A DNA stretch of 64,000 bases from Brachypterus glaber (taxonomy: Eukaryota; Arthropoda; Insecta; Coleoptera; Kateretidae): NCBI GenBank assembly GCA_958510825.1, contig OY294044.1:42931550-42995549 (forward strand). Reading direction: 5' to 3'. This document shows positions 45,810-57,097 of this stretch, one piece after another. A model generated the notes under the pieces. It saw nothing but the letters and a program-made list of their open reading frames with translations, had not been told where the DNA came from and made no database searches. Position numbers and translations under genes: made by a program. Numbering within the stretch: the stretch's first letter is position 1; each line of letters starts with the position of its first letter.

Positions 45810-46589
45810 TGTACAGAGTGACAATGAAAGTATTGCCAGGGGGTTTTATCAACTGTAAAGTATAACTAAATATTTTAATTTCCATTACATTTTGACACAA
45901 ACATTAATGAAATTTCGCTTAACCGTTTTAATATTACGTCAATAATACATTAGGAATAAAAGAATCCTAGCCCTTTAAGGACATATATTTTTTACGACTA
46001 TTTGTCTCCTAGGCGACGGAAATTTCGGTGTCGGGCAGACTTTAAATTTGCCAATAAAACACATACGAAATCATTTAAATCGTTTTATTTAAAGAACAAG
46101 AAGTATGCCACAACCTAATCTAAAAATTTGGTATGATAATTATAATTATAATCATTGAAACAAGAATGATGCATAAACCCTCATCACCTTCAGTGAACAT
46201 ATTCTTTTTCTGGGGTCGGCTTCATCCGACATCCGTCTGTGGGTCCCAACATTTTTTTATCGGATATACACGACAGCAGTCCAAGGACAATGTTAAACCT
46301 CATGTCGGATGTACCCGAGTATTCAAGTACTACTCAGAATTTTAAAGAATTTGATCTCTTCCAGTTAAAACGATAGTGAGTTGAGTTTTATATCAAATTA
46401 TAGGTTTCTATTGATAATTATAATAAGAAATGCAGTAAGACTAATCAAGAATTTGACCAACGAAATATCAGATTCATTTTTCAAGCAGATGAAAAATAAA
46501 TCTGATATTATATTATTATTTATTTTCATTGGTTAAAATTAGTCAGTTATAATAAAGTCTGTTACATGGATATGTGACAGTCAAAAGAA
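45810..46589. other. Spacer, no gene recognised
   Basis: A GC-richer block at 46.16-46.34 kb contains the inverted pair CATCCGACATCCG / ATGTCGGATG. The frame crossing it (46133-46345) has no known domain. Confidence 0.45.
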
Positions 46590-47152
46590 TGTGCCCCTGG
46601 AGTAATTATTTTTTTTGCACGAATTTGAATGAAAATTGTGAATTTTTCCCGATAATTGGAAGAATCATGTGTAATTCGGAAGATTATTTTTTAAAGATTT
46701 ATAATATGGCAGATCAACTTTTTTTCATCGCAAAATGATATAAACTGTTTTATTACTTATCTTAATATTTTTACATGCATATTCTTTAATTTGGTTAATT
46801 TAATTCCATTTTCAATTGCTAAACTAAAACAGTTTTTTCCATTTTTACATTGCAAATTATCGTTCTGTCAATAGTTCAGTCCCCTACTGCAGTACTGACT
46901 AGCGCGGTACTGCGCTAGGCATGTTCATAAAAGACAACCTATAAAAACTACGGCTACGACTAAAAGTGTATTATTTATCTATAAAAACTGTCATTACTGA
47001 AAAACAAAATACTAGGGCGATTCTCACCAGAATTTTCTACAGTAGAAAATTTCGATATAACTGTAATATCATTGGACAGAAATATACACGTGGTCAGAAA
47101 TATTGTAAAATAATTTATTGATAAAAACGTTAAAAAAATAATCAGAATTATT
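46590..47152 (+). repeat. Dispersed repeat X, copy B
   Basis: Shares the order of blocks with copies A (36112-36844, inverted) and C (55962-56760). It starts at GTGCCCCTGGAGTAATTATT and lacks the leading CTGTCTGG section. An extra CTACGGCTACGACTAAAAG insertion precedes the CTATAAAAACTGTCATTAC block. Confidence 0.75.
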
Positions 47153-47754
47153 TAACACACATCATTTTATTGCAATGCAATGCGTAAAAGTCCAAAATGA
47201 TCAAAATTTGCGTTACGTAATACTTGAACGTTCCCTTATCACTAATTTTCGGCAATAATTTTAAAATTTTGAAGCCATATTGGATCCGCCATTTTGTTTT
47301 TTAATATCGGATTCGGCTTTAGCAACCTTTAAAACCGTAGGATAACCATTTTCAAACGTACTGTATAATCTATCAAAATTCTAATTGTCTATTTGGGATC
47401 AATTATCTCGAAAACGGCGCACTAAGGGGTATTTGCTTCAATAGTTGCACAAAATTCAAGGAAACGAAAATGAAATAATAGGCGTTTTATTTCTCTTATC
47501 GAAAAATTTATACCCCACTACTTATTGTCTTGTTAAAATTAATTTGCTGTGACTCGCAGAAGCAGAAATATATTATTCTAAACTTGACTATTTTTGAGGG
47601 CTGATGTAATAATAAGAAAACAATAAAATTATGTGCAATTTGCAAGGCAGTAATTTTAAGGGTTTGCATTTAATAAAAAATGTATTAAATGGGTTCAAAT
47701 ATCTATAGATATGTGCTACAAACGACAGTTTGAATCATAAAATTATATGTTGTC
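47153..47754. other. Spacer, no gene
   Basis: Contains TTGGATCCGCCATTTTG near 47.28 kb, a short dispersed-repeat-like word. No frame was recognised. Confidence 0.4.
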
Positions 47755-47925
47755 TTTAGGTCGTGATATATTTTGCTCTCCCATTTTGAAAATTTGCAAA
47801 ATTTTGGAAAGCCTTATATTCGTGAAAAAATTTTCAACCCTGAGGGGTGGGGGTAGTTTTAGAGACAATTTGTAAATTGGGGTTTTTGAGGTTGCTGGAA
47901 GTCAATCTGATAATAAAAAATCTAT
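47755..47925 (-). repeat. Partial dispersed module without GTTATCGTG
   Basis: On the minus strand it joins an AGATTGACTTCCAGCAACC and CCCCACCCCTCAGGG part directly to the AATATAAGGCTTTCC and AAATGGGAG part, skipping the central GTTATCGTG/GAC tract present at 31.8 and 60.1 kb. The tract is therefore removable. Confidence 0.55.
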
Positions 47926-49101
47926 TTAACGCGCGGAGGTAAAAAATGGGAAAGCGATTTTACTGGGCAGTGTATTTTTATCGGAAAAAGTATATGTAGA
48001 TAATATTTTCCTAAATTAAACACTGATTGTAGGTTTTTAATTAACAAGGCCCAAAAAGTCTCGCCTGAGATTATGTTTTTAATATTCCTTATGGTTTCTA
48101 CTTTCAAAATTCAAAAAAATATATTTTTTCGAATTTTGCGGGTTTTCTCAAAAAGTGAGTTTAAATCATCAGAGATTTATTTGAATTGTAAAATCTTTTA
48201 TTAAAATCTATAATAAAATTGCTCTTTTTGTGTAAGATTCTAATTAATCGATACCAACAGCCTTTTTATAATTAAAGCATTAAATGTTAGTGATAGTCAA
48301 TTTTATGTTTTACCACACAACATTTTACTTACGGGTGATAACTTACTAATTTAGGCACTTAAATTCGAATAAAACATCCGTTTTTTCCTGTTTCGGATTT
48401 TTAATGTAATAACTAAAAAAATGATTACTTTTCTATTTTAAAATTTTAAAAAATGGGGAAAGCAAAAATTTTAAAATTTTTGTTTCTTATTTTTGCTTTT
48501 TATTGCATTTTGTGTCGAAAACTGATTCTGAAAATATAAAAATCCAACTCGTCGGGGCGGGAAACTGCGGAAAAATGGGAAAGCCTATCTGTGTAGTATA
48601 CTTTTTGCTTAAGTTTCTTAAAAAATAGTGTGTGTTTAGGTATGTAGTTATTTATTTAGTAAATATTTTTGTTTTACGATTTTATTACTTTTTATTTCGT
48701 TTTTAACTAGAATTCTCCCAATTTTTTTTCATCATACCTGTTTTTTGAAAAAACATTGTTAAAATAGGATAGAATACGTATTATAAATTAATAATAAAAT
48801 TACTTTTAACCATTACATTTAATAAAAAAACTCTATAATTTATAAAAAATTAAATAAATAAAAAAAATGGACATAGAACATTATGACTCTAAGAAAATAA
48901 TCACGTAAAAATTGTCAATGTATCATTTTTAACATATTTCATAACATATAGAGCAAGAAAAACCCTTAAAATATTTTTGTCCAACTTTATGGATAAAATA
49001 CTCCACTGTGCGGTGTGTAGTAGAAAGCTTTTAGTTATTAGGCTAGTAGCTAGGTATTAGGTAACTGAACCCAGGCACCTTACCAGCTGTTGACCTATTT
49101 T
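47926..49101. other. AT-rich spacer, no gene
   Basis: 48.44-48.57 kb again contains GGGAAAGCAAAAAT and GCGTTTT-like words of the dispersed module in worn form. Nothing else was recognised. Confidence 0.4.
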
Positions 49102-49469
49102 CAGGGTTGTAGCTATGGGGGGAACGGGGGGAGCCTTCCCCCACCTATCTTTTAAGTCGAAAAAGTTGCGTATTTCTTGGGTTGAAAATATAAAAGTTTC
49201 ATTTTTAGCAGCAGGAAACGTTTTTTTTTTAGTCATCATCTTTTTCATCGAGGGAATAAAAGTTAGCAATAGTGGGGGGAATATTTTTTTTAGTCATCAA
49301 ATTTTTCGTCAAGGGAATAAAAGTTGCATTTTTAGCAGTAGTGGGAACGTTTTTTCTTAATCATTAACTTTTTTGTTCACGGAATAAAAGCTGCAATTTT
49401 AGACCAAAAAAAGTTGTGATTTTCAACTTTCTCCCTCCCCTCCTCCAAATCTTCTTTGCTACGGCCCTG
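49102..49469. mobile_element. 368-bp hAT-like MITE with internal repeats
   Basis: The ends CAGGGTTGTAGCTATGG and CTTTGCTACGGCCCTG are inverted. The flanking eight bases, CCTATTTT and CCTGTGCT, agree at five positions, as for an aged hAT target duplication. The inside has three to four degenerate units (GGAATAAAAGTTGCATTTTT … AGTAGTGGGAACGTTTTTT) of about 65-70 bases. The frame at 49115-49360 reads these repeats. Confidence 0.7.
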
Positions 49470-50334
49470 CCTGTGCTATTAATAGTTATAATTGCAGAAA
49501 ATCAGCCTTTAGTTCTAGAGAAAATCCACTGAAAATACATTCGTTGACACCCTGTATATTTGTATATGTGAACCCTAAAAGGGTTGCATTAAAGTGTACT
49601 ATTTCAAAAGCCACCAGTGTTGAATTAATGACTAGCTTATCCGTGAAACAGAATACATTGACAATTCTATATGAGTCTGTACCATATTGAACGCAGGGTC
49701 ATTCCATCTAATGGCGTAATAGAGTTTTATGGGTGCAGATAATTTTTTTTAATCTTTATTTGTGCATACAGAATACTTTTCAGAGTAGGGAGGATTAAAA
49801 ATTATAGTTTTTAAACGTTTCATTTTATTTTGTTAAAATAAGCACGTAAATGCTTAAATTATTTTTTTGGAAATTATGTACTAAAATGCAAATACTAATT
49901 AATATTAACTAAATTTTTTTCACCACCAGCCTAAAAGCACATCTTTATTACTGTTCTTTTCATTGATAGAAATATTATTTCTCTACCTATGACGTCAGAG
50001 GTTCTAAAAATAATGAAATTGCACCATGGTTAATAATGAATTTTTATCCAATACATACAGATAATAAGACAATTACCAGCTTTATTTTAAATAGATAAAC
50101 TCAATAATAACCCCCGCGTGGCTTTTACTTTATTGAGTGGATAATTATTTATTTTACCTACTCAACTGTCACTTGTCAAATTATTTTTTTGTAAATGTCA
50201 TTAAAATTTTTAATAAAAATATGCATTCCTAAGCTATTTATTGGATAAAACCTTGTATGGCACTCATGGGTAAACCGATATTGCCCATGAGAAAATTAAC
50301 CTACGAGGCGTCAGCATACAATTTCGGCAAGACA
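49470..50334. other. AT-rich spacer, no gene
   Basis: Nothing recognised; GGGTCATTCCATCTAATGGC near 49.69 kb is an inverted match to a word at 53.60 kb. Confidence 0.45.
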
Positions 50335-51453
50335 TACAGGGTGTTCCGTGAGGAAAGGGAAATATTTTAAGGATGTGTTTTAGAGGTCAAAATAAGAAAA
50401 AAGTTCCCATAAACATATGTCCAAAAACCAATCGTAAGGGAGCTACGCCCCTGCAAATGGGTTACAAAAATTCGATTTTTAATTAATAACTTAGGAACCC
50501 TTTATGTTATAGCAACAAGGTTTTGCAAGTAATCTATTCTTAATGAGGCCAATAGTATTTGCGTGCAGTTACTTAGACCAGGGGCGTGCGAAATGAGTCG
50601 TCTTATCACTTTTTTGCCCCAAACTTTTTTCTGTTTAATTTTTTGTGGGTTTATTATTAGAATACTATTCCTCAGGTAAAAAGACATTAAAAAGGTCCTC
50701 TTACTGTAATACTTTAGGATTAACCGTTTTCGAGAAAAAGACAAAGGCAAAATTACAAGTTTCGGGGACGAAAAATTAAACACTAAAATGTTGAAAACCA
50801 AAACTTCAATAGTGTAGAGTTACTTTACACCAAAAACTAAGAAAAAAAGTTTTCATACAAAAATCAATGCTACGGGAGTTACGGCTTCCAAAATTTTTAA
50901 AGGGTTATGGTACCTTTAAAATCGATTTTTGGACCTACATGTATAAAAACTTCTTTTCGTTTGGACTTTTTATGTAAAATCACTCTGCATTATTGAAATT
51001 TTGAGTTTTAACATTTTAGTGTTTAATTTTTGGTTCTACGAAGGTGTAATTTTGCCTTTAATTCTATTTTTCTCGAAAACGGTATTACAACAAGAGTACC
51101 TTTTTTATGTGTTTTTACCTGAGTAATACTATTCTAAAAATAAATATAACAAAAAATTAAGCAGAAAAAAGTTTGGGGCGAAAAAGTGATTAGACCACCG
51201 TTACGGACGCCCCTGGTTGAAGTAACTACATACATACACCATTGGCTGATGGGCCTTATAAAGCATAGCTCACATGATAAGCCTCCATGCTATAATACAA
51301 AGGGTTACTAAGTTATTAATAAAAATTAATTTTGAAGGGGAGTAGCTCCTTTACGAGTCGTTTTTGGACATATGTTTATGAAACGTTTTTTCTTATTTTG
51401 ACCTCTAGAACACGTCTTTAAAATATTTCCTTTTCCTCACGGAACACCCTGTA
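50335..51453. mobile_element. 1.1-kb nearly complete palindrome, TA-flanked
   Basis: The element at 50337-51451 has ends CAGGGTGTTCCGTGAGGAAA and TTTCCTCACGGAACACCCTG-type sequence, flanked by TA. Pairing continues through nearly the whole length (GACATATGTTTATG, CAAACTTTTTTCTG, CTCGAAAACGG and TTAAACACTAAAATGTT blocks mirrored), with the turn near 50.89 kb. A transcript would fold into a hairpin with a stem of about 550 bp. The frame at 50502-50801 lies in one arm and is not a gene. Confidence 0.9.
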
Positions 51454-51730
51454 TTTGTATAAGCAGGTGATGTTATTGGCATATTTATTTCTCTTTTTTA
51501 CTGTTAAATTATTATGTGTTAAAGTTTCTGAGTGTTCTGTATGAGGTGAATTTGTATTAAAGATGTGGGGTTTTCCGTTTCATTAAAATCAGTAGGCAGA
51601 GTTGTATTGAAGAGGGAAGAACTTGAAGAAAAATTACCTCAAGAAAGTAGCTTTTTTATTAAATTTTAGTAAAGTAAATAAATAAATAGCTAATTAATTG
51701 TACTGGTAGTGAAAAAAATACTATATTTTT
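51454..51730. other. Short spacer
   Basis: Nothing recognised. Confidence 0.5.
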
Positions 51731-51811
51731 CACGTGAGTGAAGATTTAACATTTTAGACCGCGTCTCGCGGGGTGAGCGCGCTAGCGCAGGTGTTAAACT
51801 TCTCTCACTTG
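51731..51811. repeat. Hairpin with CpG-rich loop
   Basis: CACGTGAGTGAAGATTTAAC pairs with TGTTAAACTTCTCTCACTTG around a loop holding GACCGCGTCTCGCGGGG and GAGCGCGCTAGCGCAGG. CpG density in the loop is far above the surroundings. Confidence 0.65.
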
Positions 51812-53849
51812 GTTAATAATATACTATTATCCACTCTTTAAGAATCGTCAACATTATTTTTAGGAAACGTTAATTTAGTTATTTAAAATTGGTGGATTCC
51901 TTTATAACTGAAACTTGATTGTATGTGCATATTTTAAGGTTTTTTTTAGTGAGTATCCATTTCTGAAAAAAAGCCGAAGTGCCAAAAATCTGACTACAAA
52001 ATAATTCCCACTAAAGAAAATAAAAAAAAACGAAACCTTGGTTAATTAAAATCCATTTTTTAATTCACATGAAGTAAGCCCTAAGGGAGCTACGGCCTTT
52101 GAAGATGGACATATTGACTGCGGGAAAAAAACACCAATAAAATTTTATGACATTTTTTATCTATTTTTTCTCAAGGATTTGGGCTGTAGAGGAAAACAAA
52201 TATGTATACATACATCCAATCATCCAACTCAAAAGGTCTTTTTTATACTCCATTTTGTTAGGCCCGCATATCCATTTGGATACGTTAATTATGTTTATTA
52301 AAAAACGCTATGTTAATTGGTGAAAATAGTGAATTCCTAAAAACTAAAACTAAAATAAAACTGGGTAGGTAGGTACATTCACCCTAAGAAAGCTTAAAGT
52401 TTATTTTAAATTAAAAAAAATACTTAAATTTATCCTATAAATTCTCGAAAGTAACAAAATTTATACCAAAAAAGTGAAATATAATAAAATTTGCACTGTG
52501 AAACCATTGTTGAGTCAAAAAAAAGATGTTTAGCTTACTGAATACAAATTAAAATTTTTAGAATTATGAAGTTAAGCTTTCGAGCTACCTTAGGAGAGAA
52601 GGAAATTATCTTATATAAGGAAAATAACTTTTACAGATTTGGATGTACCTTGGTTCTTATCGGTTAAAAGGTGCAGAGGGCATACCATTTAATAGACCAA
52701 AACCAAAGTTTAAACTTTATACAAGATTTTTAAACATAGCACTGAAATAGGTTTGCGTTGAGGTGACTATAGTATTTTTCCTACGACCTAACATCTAACC
52801 ATACAAGAAAAGCAAAAATAATCTTAAAATTATATTTATTAATTTAACGTTTTGTGTTTGACTTGTTTTCTGACAGCAGATATTTAAAATCAGCTGACTG
52901 TCACTTTCCGACCGCTGTCGTGGCAACGGGAGGAAAATAAACACTGACTACTAACTAGGTCGTATGAAAAAGTAAATTAAATAACTACTACTAAAAACAA
53001 GTACTTAAATCAAAAGTTTTTCCTGATTAAGTTAAGTACGTAGCCTACTTAGAGAAAGAGGTTAAAACTTACAAGTGCTTGGTTTGGATAATTATAATAA
53101 ATTTTCTTTTATCGAGTTTAAAGAATGCTTAAATGAAAGCTGGAAAGAAGATATTTACACTAACTGTTTTTAAAAAATACAAAAATAATGAAAAATAGTA
53201 CTACAAGTAATAATTGCACTTGGTAATAATTGAATTTTTTTAAATTAGTTAAATATATCATAAATAAGTACTCCAAAATATTTTTTTTCTGTATGCAAAT
53301 CCTCAGAAATTATCGATACATTTTCGTGAAAGTAATGCTATGGTAATGTGTATTTTATTTTTTCTAATGTCCTAAGGGGATGCGTAATTAATTAAGTAGC
53401 ACACTACAAGGTAAAAGATGAAAAATATTTAAATATTAAAACTTCAATAAAGATTTTTTTGTTCCTGTGTAATCCTTCCCTTTGAAAGTTTTAAATTGAA
53501 ACATTATGTCTTAGACATCCTTATGGTTTAATTTTCTTTAGACACTAACTTACACCCTTGTTGAAAACAAAAGTTAACCTTAGAGAGAGAGTTTTCAAGA
53601 ATTGCCATTAGATGGAGTGACCCTGGTTGTACTTTGCCAAATAGTTCTATAATTATCCAAATGTATGAGTTTCGGACAAAAAGGTAATTCCACAGTAACT
53701 TACAACAGCTAAAAAAGTATAAGAATTGATAGCATAAGCGCACAGAATTTTGCTCAAATTGCATGTGATATAATCGCTATTTTTAATTAATTTTAAACTG
53801 TTGGTTCAGAATTTTCTTTTAAAACACAGAACAAAGTGTTTTTTTAGCT
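51812..53849. other. 2-kb spacer with two worn dispersed words
   Basis: No gene was seen. GTGCAGAGGGCATACC and AGACCAAAACCAAAG near 52.67-52.71 kb, and GACCCTGGTTGTACTTTG near 53.62 kb, recur in the same order at 57.27-57.31 and 57.77 kb, so both stretches may be remnants of one old element. The frame at 53528-53764 falls in such a block and has no recognised domain. Confidence 0.5.
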
Positions 53850-54082
53850 TTAACCCTAGGATGCATACCCTAAAAAATATACCCTGGGCCTGGGAGGTTC
53901 GAATATAAATATATATAAATTAACGGTTAAATAGGTATGTATAAAATTAAACTATTATATTTATAAGAAAGTTATCTATCTGTCGTTAAAATCAAATAGA
54001 CAGGAAACAGTGAATAGTACCATTTCATCCTTTTTGGGAATCATCAGCACTGTGTATCCTGTAACTACAGATATATAACTTT

Positions 54083-54120
<38 letters not shown>

Positions 54121-54334
54121 TTGGTTATTAACCGACAAACGTGCAGTATATATATTTATAAACTGTCAATTCTTAACTTATTATATTTATGTTTTAATAT
54201 GTTTTAATTATATTATTCACAGCGCTTACGCTAGAATAATATTATATGGTAGTTTTGAATTTTCCAAAATTTTCAAAAATCGTACCAAACAAAAAATTCT
54301 TGGATATAATTTTTTCATAAAAAAATAAGCAACT

Positions 54335-54430
54335 TTAATTTTTTTTTAAATGTCCGTCTGTCCGTCTGTCTGATGTCACGTTTTTTGTAGACACGATAAC
54401 TCAAGAACTTTTAAAAAAATCGAAGAAAGC
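54335..54430 (-). repeat. GAC-rich tract plus GTTATCGTG, inverted
   Basis: GTCCGTCTGTCCGTCTGTC is followed by CACGTTTTTTGTAGACACG and ATAACTCAAGAAC, the complement of the arrangement at 42.55 and 60.23 kb. Confidence 0.65.
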
Positions 54431-54764
54431 TGAAATAAAAGTCTGATTAACTTAAATTTTTCAGGAAAAATTACTTTTATTATCAAGGTGCAATTCTAGG
54501 ATTTTTAAAAGTAATCCCAACCCAACAACAATAAAGTTATTGAGGGTTAAACTTGAAAAAAAAAATAAAAAAAGGATTATTTTTCTTTCTTTTTTTTTTG
54601 TTTTTCGTAAAAAGAAAATAAAAAAAATTTAAAAAATTTGAAATTTTTTTTTGAAAATATTTTTTTGAAAAAAAAAAAAATTCTTTTGATTTTTTTTTAT
54701 TTTTCGTTTTTCAAAAATAAATAAATATAATTTAGTCCTTAGAAAACCGATTATTACAAATTTT

Positions 54765-55164
54765 GGTACAATGTTCATTGCAAATATTATTTTTATATTT
54801 TTGACAAGTCATTTTACTTTTTCTGTCCAATTTTGAAGGGCACAAATAGCTTTTTTCCTACTTTGGACCTTCCGGTTGTTTGTCAGATGGTTTAGGAATT
54901 TGTATAAACTTACCCATGCTGTCAAAAACGTACCTTGGCAAACATGGATTTTTAGATCTCTTTAACATATGAGTTATTGTGTATTGTATTGTATTCTGTA
55001 TTCTTTAAGAGCCTTAGTTTATCGGTTAGTATTGGATTGTAAAAATGTTGATGTTCCATCGTAAAAACAATAAATACATTTGAAGCTGCTACATCAATCA
55101 TATTTAGGAAGAACGCCATTGTCCAACGTTTAGTTTGTCTTTTACAAGTATAAGTAGATACCAT
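54765..55164 (-). pseudogene. piggyBac transposase, C-terminal remnant
   Basis: The frame starting at 55164 reads VSTYTCKRQTKRWTMAFFLN followed by MIDVAASNVFIVF, matching the conserved C-terminal part of piggyBac transposases (…YSC.R.T.RWP…FFN..D.A..NA…). After in-frame stops, a second piece further along the strand reads MTCQKYKNNICNEHCT near 54812-54765. This is the end of the C-terminal cysteine-rich zinc-binding domain (TC.KC…IC.EHC), with one cysteine changed to Y. The catalytic aspartate region is absent. Reading is broken by at least one frameshift and several stops, so it is inactive. Confidence 0.88.
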
Positions 55165-55460
55165 ATGTTACGTTCAATGGGTTTATAATTTTTATTAATC
55201 TAACTAAAAATTATTTATCAACGTTTTTTATTTATTTTATAATGAAAAATATATACTTACGCATATGGGGTATCGATGGAAATAAACTTTTTATAACACA
55301 TGGTATAAAATAGTAATAACAATTTTGCTAAAATGTTATTCCAAATAATTTTTGAGGTATTCCTAAGAGGATTTTTTAATAAATTATTTTTTCTGTAATA
55401 TACAGCTAATTATTCAACCTACAGGGCCTCGGAGGCCCGGGGTATGCATCCTAGGGTTAA

Positions 55461-55741
55461 TTGTGGCGTAAAAAAATATTGAGAACAAAATTGAGCTTTT
55501 TCCTTACCAACTGTTTGTAAATAAGTTAAACTGGATAACAGATACTAAAAAATGTATATCCTTGTATAATGCTTCCTAGAGCTTTTTTTTATAAGAAATG
55601 TATCTTATTGTATGTTTTAAGCAAATACCATATTACGCCTAATTAGGCCTAATTAGGTAAAATATTTGCTAAAATTACACAATATATTATACTTTTTAAT
55701 AAAAATCTAATAACCTATGGAAGCATTCTCTTAAAATAAAG
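55461..55741. other. Short spacer with a palindrome
   Basis: An inverted pair AGCAAATACC…TTACGCCTAATTAGGC / CCTAATTAGGTAAAATATTTGCT lies at 55619-55669. Confidence 0.5.
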
Positions 55742-55945
55742 TAAGAACTCGTTATCCTAGTAAATACTAAAGGTTTTTGCCCATTTCGAACCCCATGCAA
55801 CATTTGTTATTAACTAGAGTGGTTACAGTAAAAAATAACAGAACAACTTTATGTTTTACTGTAACAACTTGTAATTAATAAAAAATGTTGTCTGGGGTTC
55901 CAAATAGGCAAAAGCGTTCAGTATTTACTACGGTAACAAATTCTC
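55742..55945. mobile_element. 204-bp palindromic MITE
   Basis: CCTAGTAAATACTAAAGG pairs with the CGTTCAGTATTTACTACGG end; inner blocks TTTTGCCCATTTCGAACCCC / GGGGTTCCAAATAGGCAAAA and TTACAGTAAAA / TTTTACTGTAA complete the stem. The turn is near 55.84 kb. Confidence 0.75.
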
Positions 55946-55961
55946 ATATATAGTTACACAA

Positions 55962-56760
55962 GAGGCTGATAATTTTGCGGGAAAATTTCTCTGTTTTCAT
56001 GAATATTTGCTGTCTGGAAATAATTACGACCGGGGCATGCCCCTGGAGTAATTATTTCCTTGGATGGGAGGATTAGTGTAGTGATCTACAGCGTCTGTAC
56101 ATAACAAGTCTACTAGCCAATAGCGTGAATTCGATTCTCACTGCGCCCATTTGCCTTTTTCAGTTAATTAATAATTGAAATTTGGCGAAGGCGTACGTGA
56201 AGCAGACACTCCCTATAAAAACTAGTTCGAAAGTCAGTATAAGCCGGTGGTTCCCTCTACTACTAGCCCACACAAGTCCTACACTTAGGGGATGCTTAAT
56301 TAAGTAGAATAGTATGAGGTTAAACAAACATGAAATGTAATGTAATGTTTGACAGCAAATTTGAATGAAAACTGAATTTTTCCCGATAATTCGAAGAATC
56401 ATGTGTAATTTGGAAGCATATTTTTTAACGATTTATAATATGTCAAAACTACTTTTATATTTTTTTTTCATAGCAAAATTATATAAATTGTTTTATTACT
56501 TATCTTAATAGTTTTACAGGCATATTCTTTGATTTGGTTAATTTAATTCTCAATTGCTAAACTAAAACCTTTTTTGTCCATTTTTAAATTGCAAATTATG
56601 CTTCTGTCAATAGTTTAGTCACTCAATGCAGTACTGACTAGCGAGGTACTGCGCTAGGCTTGCAAGCATGATCATAAAAGTCAACCTATAAAAACTGTCA
56701 TTACATTTCATAAAAAGAATATTTTGAGGTATTTTTCATAGGACCTAGTGTACACGAAAA
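55962..56760 (+). repeat. Dispersed repeat X, copy C, split by a SINE
   Basis: The left part (55962-56065) ends GAGTAATTATTTCCTT and the right part (56331-56760) resumes TTTGACAGCAAATTTGAATG, which are adjacent in copies A and B. The SINE therefore inserted into this repeat. Confidence 0.8.
56066..56330 (+). mobile_element. tRNA-derived SINE, copy 2
   Basis: Aligns along its full length with 4084-4354 (GCCTTTTTCAGTTAATTAAT, GTTCGAAAGTCAGTATAAGC, GGTTCCCTCTACTACTAGCC and CACAAGTCCT blocks). The head has a weaker A box (TAGTGTAGTGA, last base off consensus) and a good B box (AATTCGATTCT). The AAAC tail is shortened to two units. The frame at 56160-56402 is a reading of the SINE, not a gene. 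Confidence 0.92.
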
Positions 56761-57020
56761 ATGCATGTTCACTATATGTTCTCGTTAGGATATTTTTCTA
56801 TCCCACGAGTACATAGTGCATATTTGAATAAAATGACAACTTTGCACATTCATTTAATCAAACGATTAAATATAGCTTTCATTTTGACAAAAGTCATTTG
56901 ACGTTTATAAAATTTCGAAATTCAAAATTAAACACAGGTAATTCTTTAAAATATACATTTTACAAGAGTCTGGACTGTAGATCGAACGAATAATGTTGTT
57001 TGCACTCTTTTGCGACAAGT
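56761..57020. other. Spacer with a hairpin
   Basis: TTCACTATATGTTCTCGT and the CACGAGTACATAGTG end pair around TAGGATATTTTTCTATCC at 56.77-56.82 kb, itself a small stem. No gene was seen. Confidence 0.5.
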
Positions 57021-57097
57021 CCTTAGTGCACTCGAATGATTTTTTGACTTCGCTTCGCGTCGTCAAAAAAACTTGATTCTCGTGCACTAAGGACTAA
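57021..57097. repeat. Hairpin with CpG-rich loop
   Basis: AGTCCTTAGTGCACTCGAAT and TTGATTCTCGTGCACTAAGG-type sequence form the stem with TTTTTTTGAC / GTCAAAAAA further in; the loop is TTCGCTTCGCGTC. Same layout as at 51731-51811. Confidence 0.7.

Larger units (their letters stand above)
53850..55460 (-). mobile_element. piggyBac-like element, 1.6 kb, degenerate
   Basis: TTAA flanks both sides (53850-53853, 55457-55460), and the ends CCCTAGGATGCATACCC and GGGTATGCATCCTAGGG are perfect over 17 bases. TTAA duplication plus CCCTAG-type ends define piggyBac. The interior keeps only the 3' part of a transposase on the minus strand. The rest is AT low complexity, a TA microsatellite (54084-54117) and a GTTATCGTG/GAC-type block (54335-54430), so it has been internally deleted and invaded. 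Shorter than autonomous piggyBac elements (about 2.4 kb). Confidence 0.93.

Noticed and set aside
50502..50801. 99-residue minus-strand frame
   Set aside because: Lies in one arm of the long palindrome with no known domain; expected by chance in a repeated arm.
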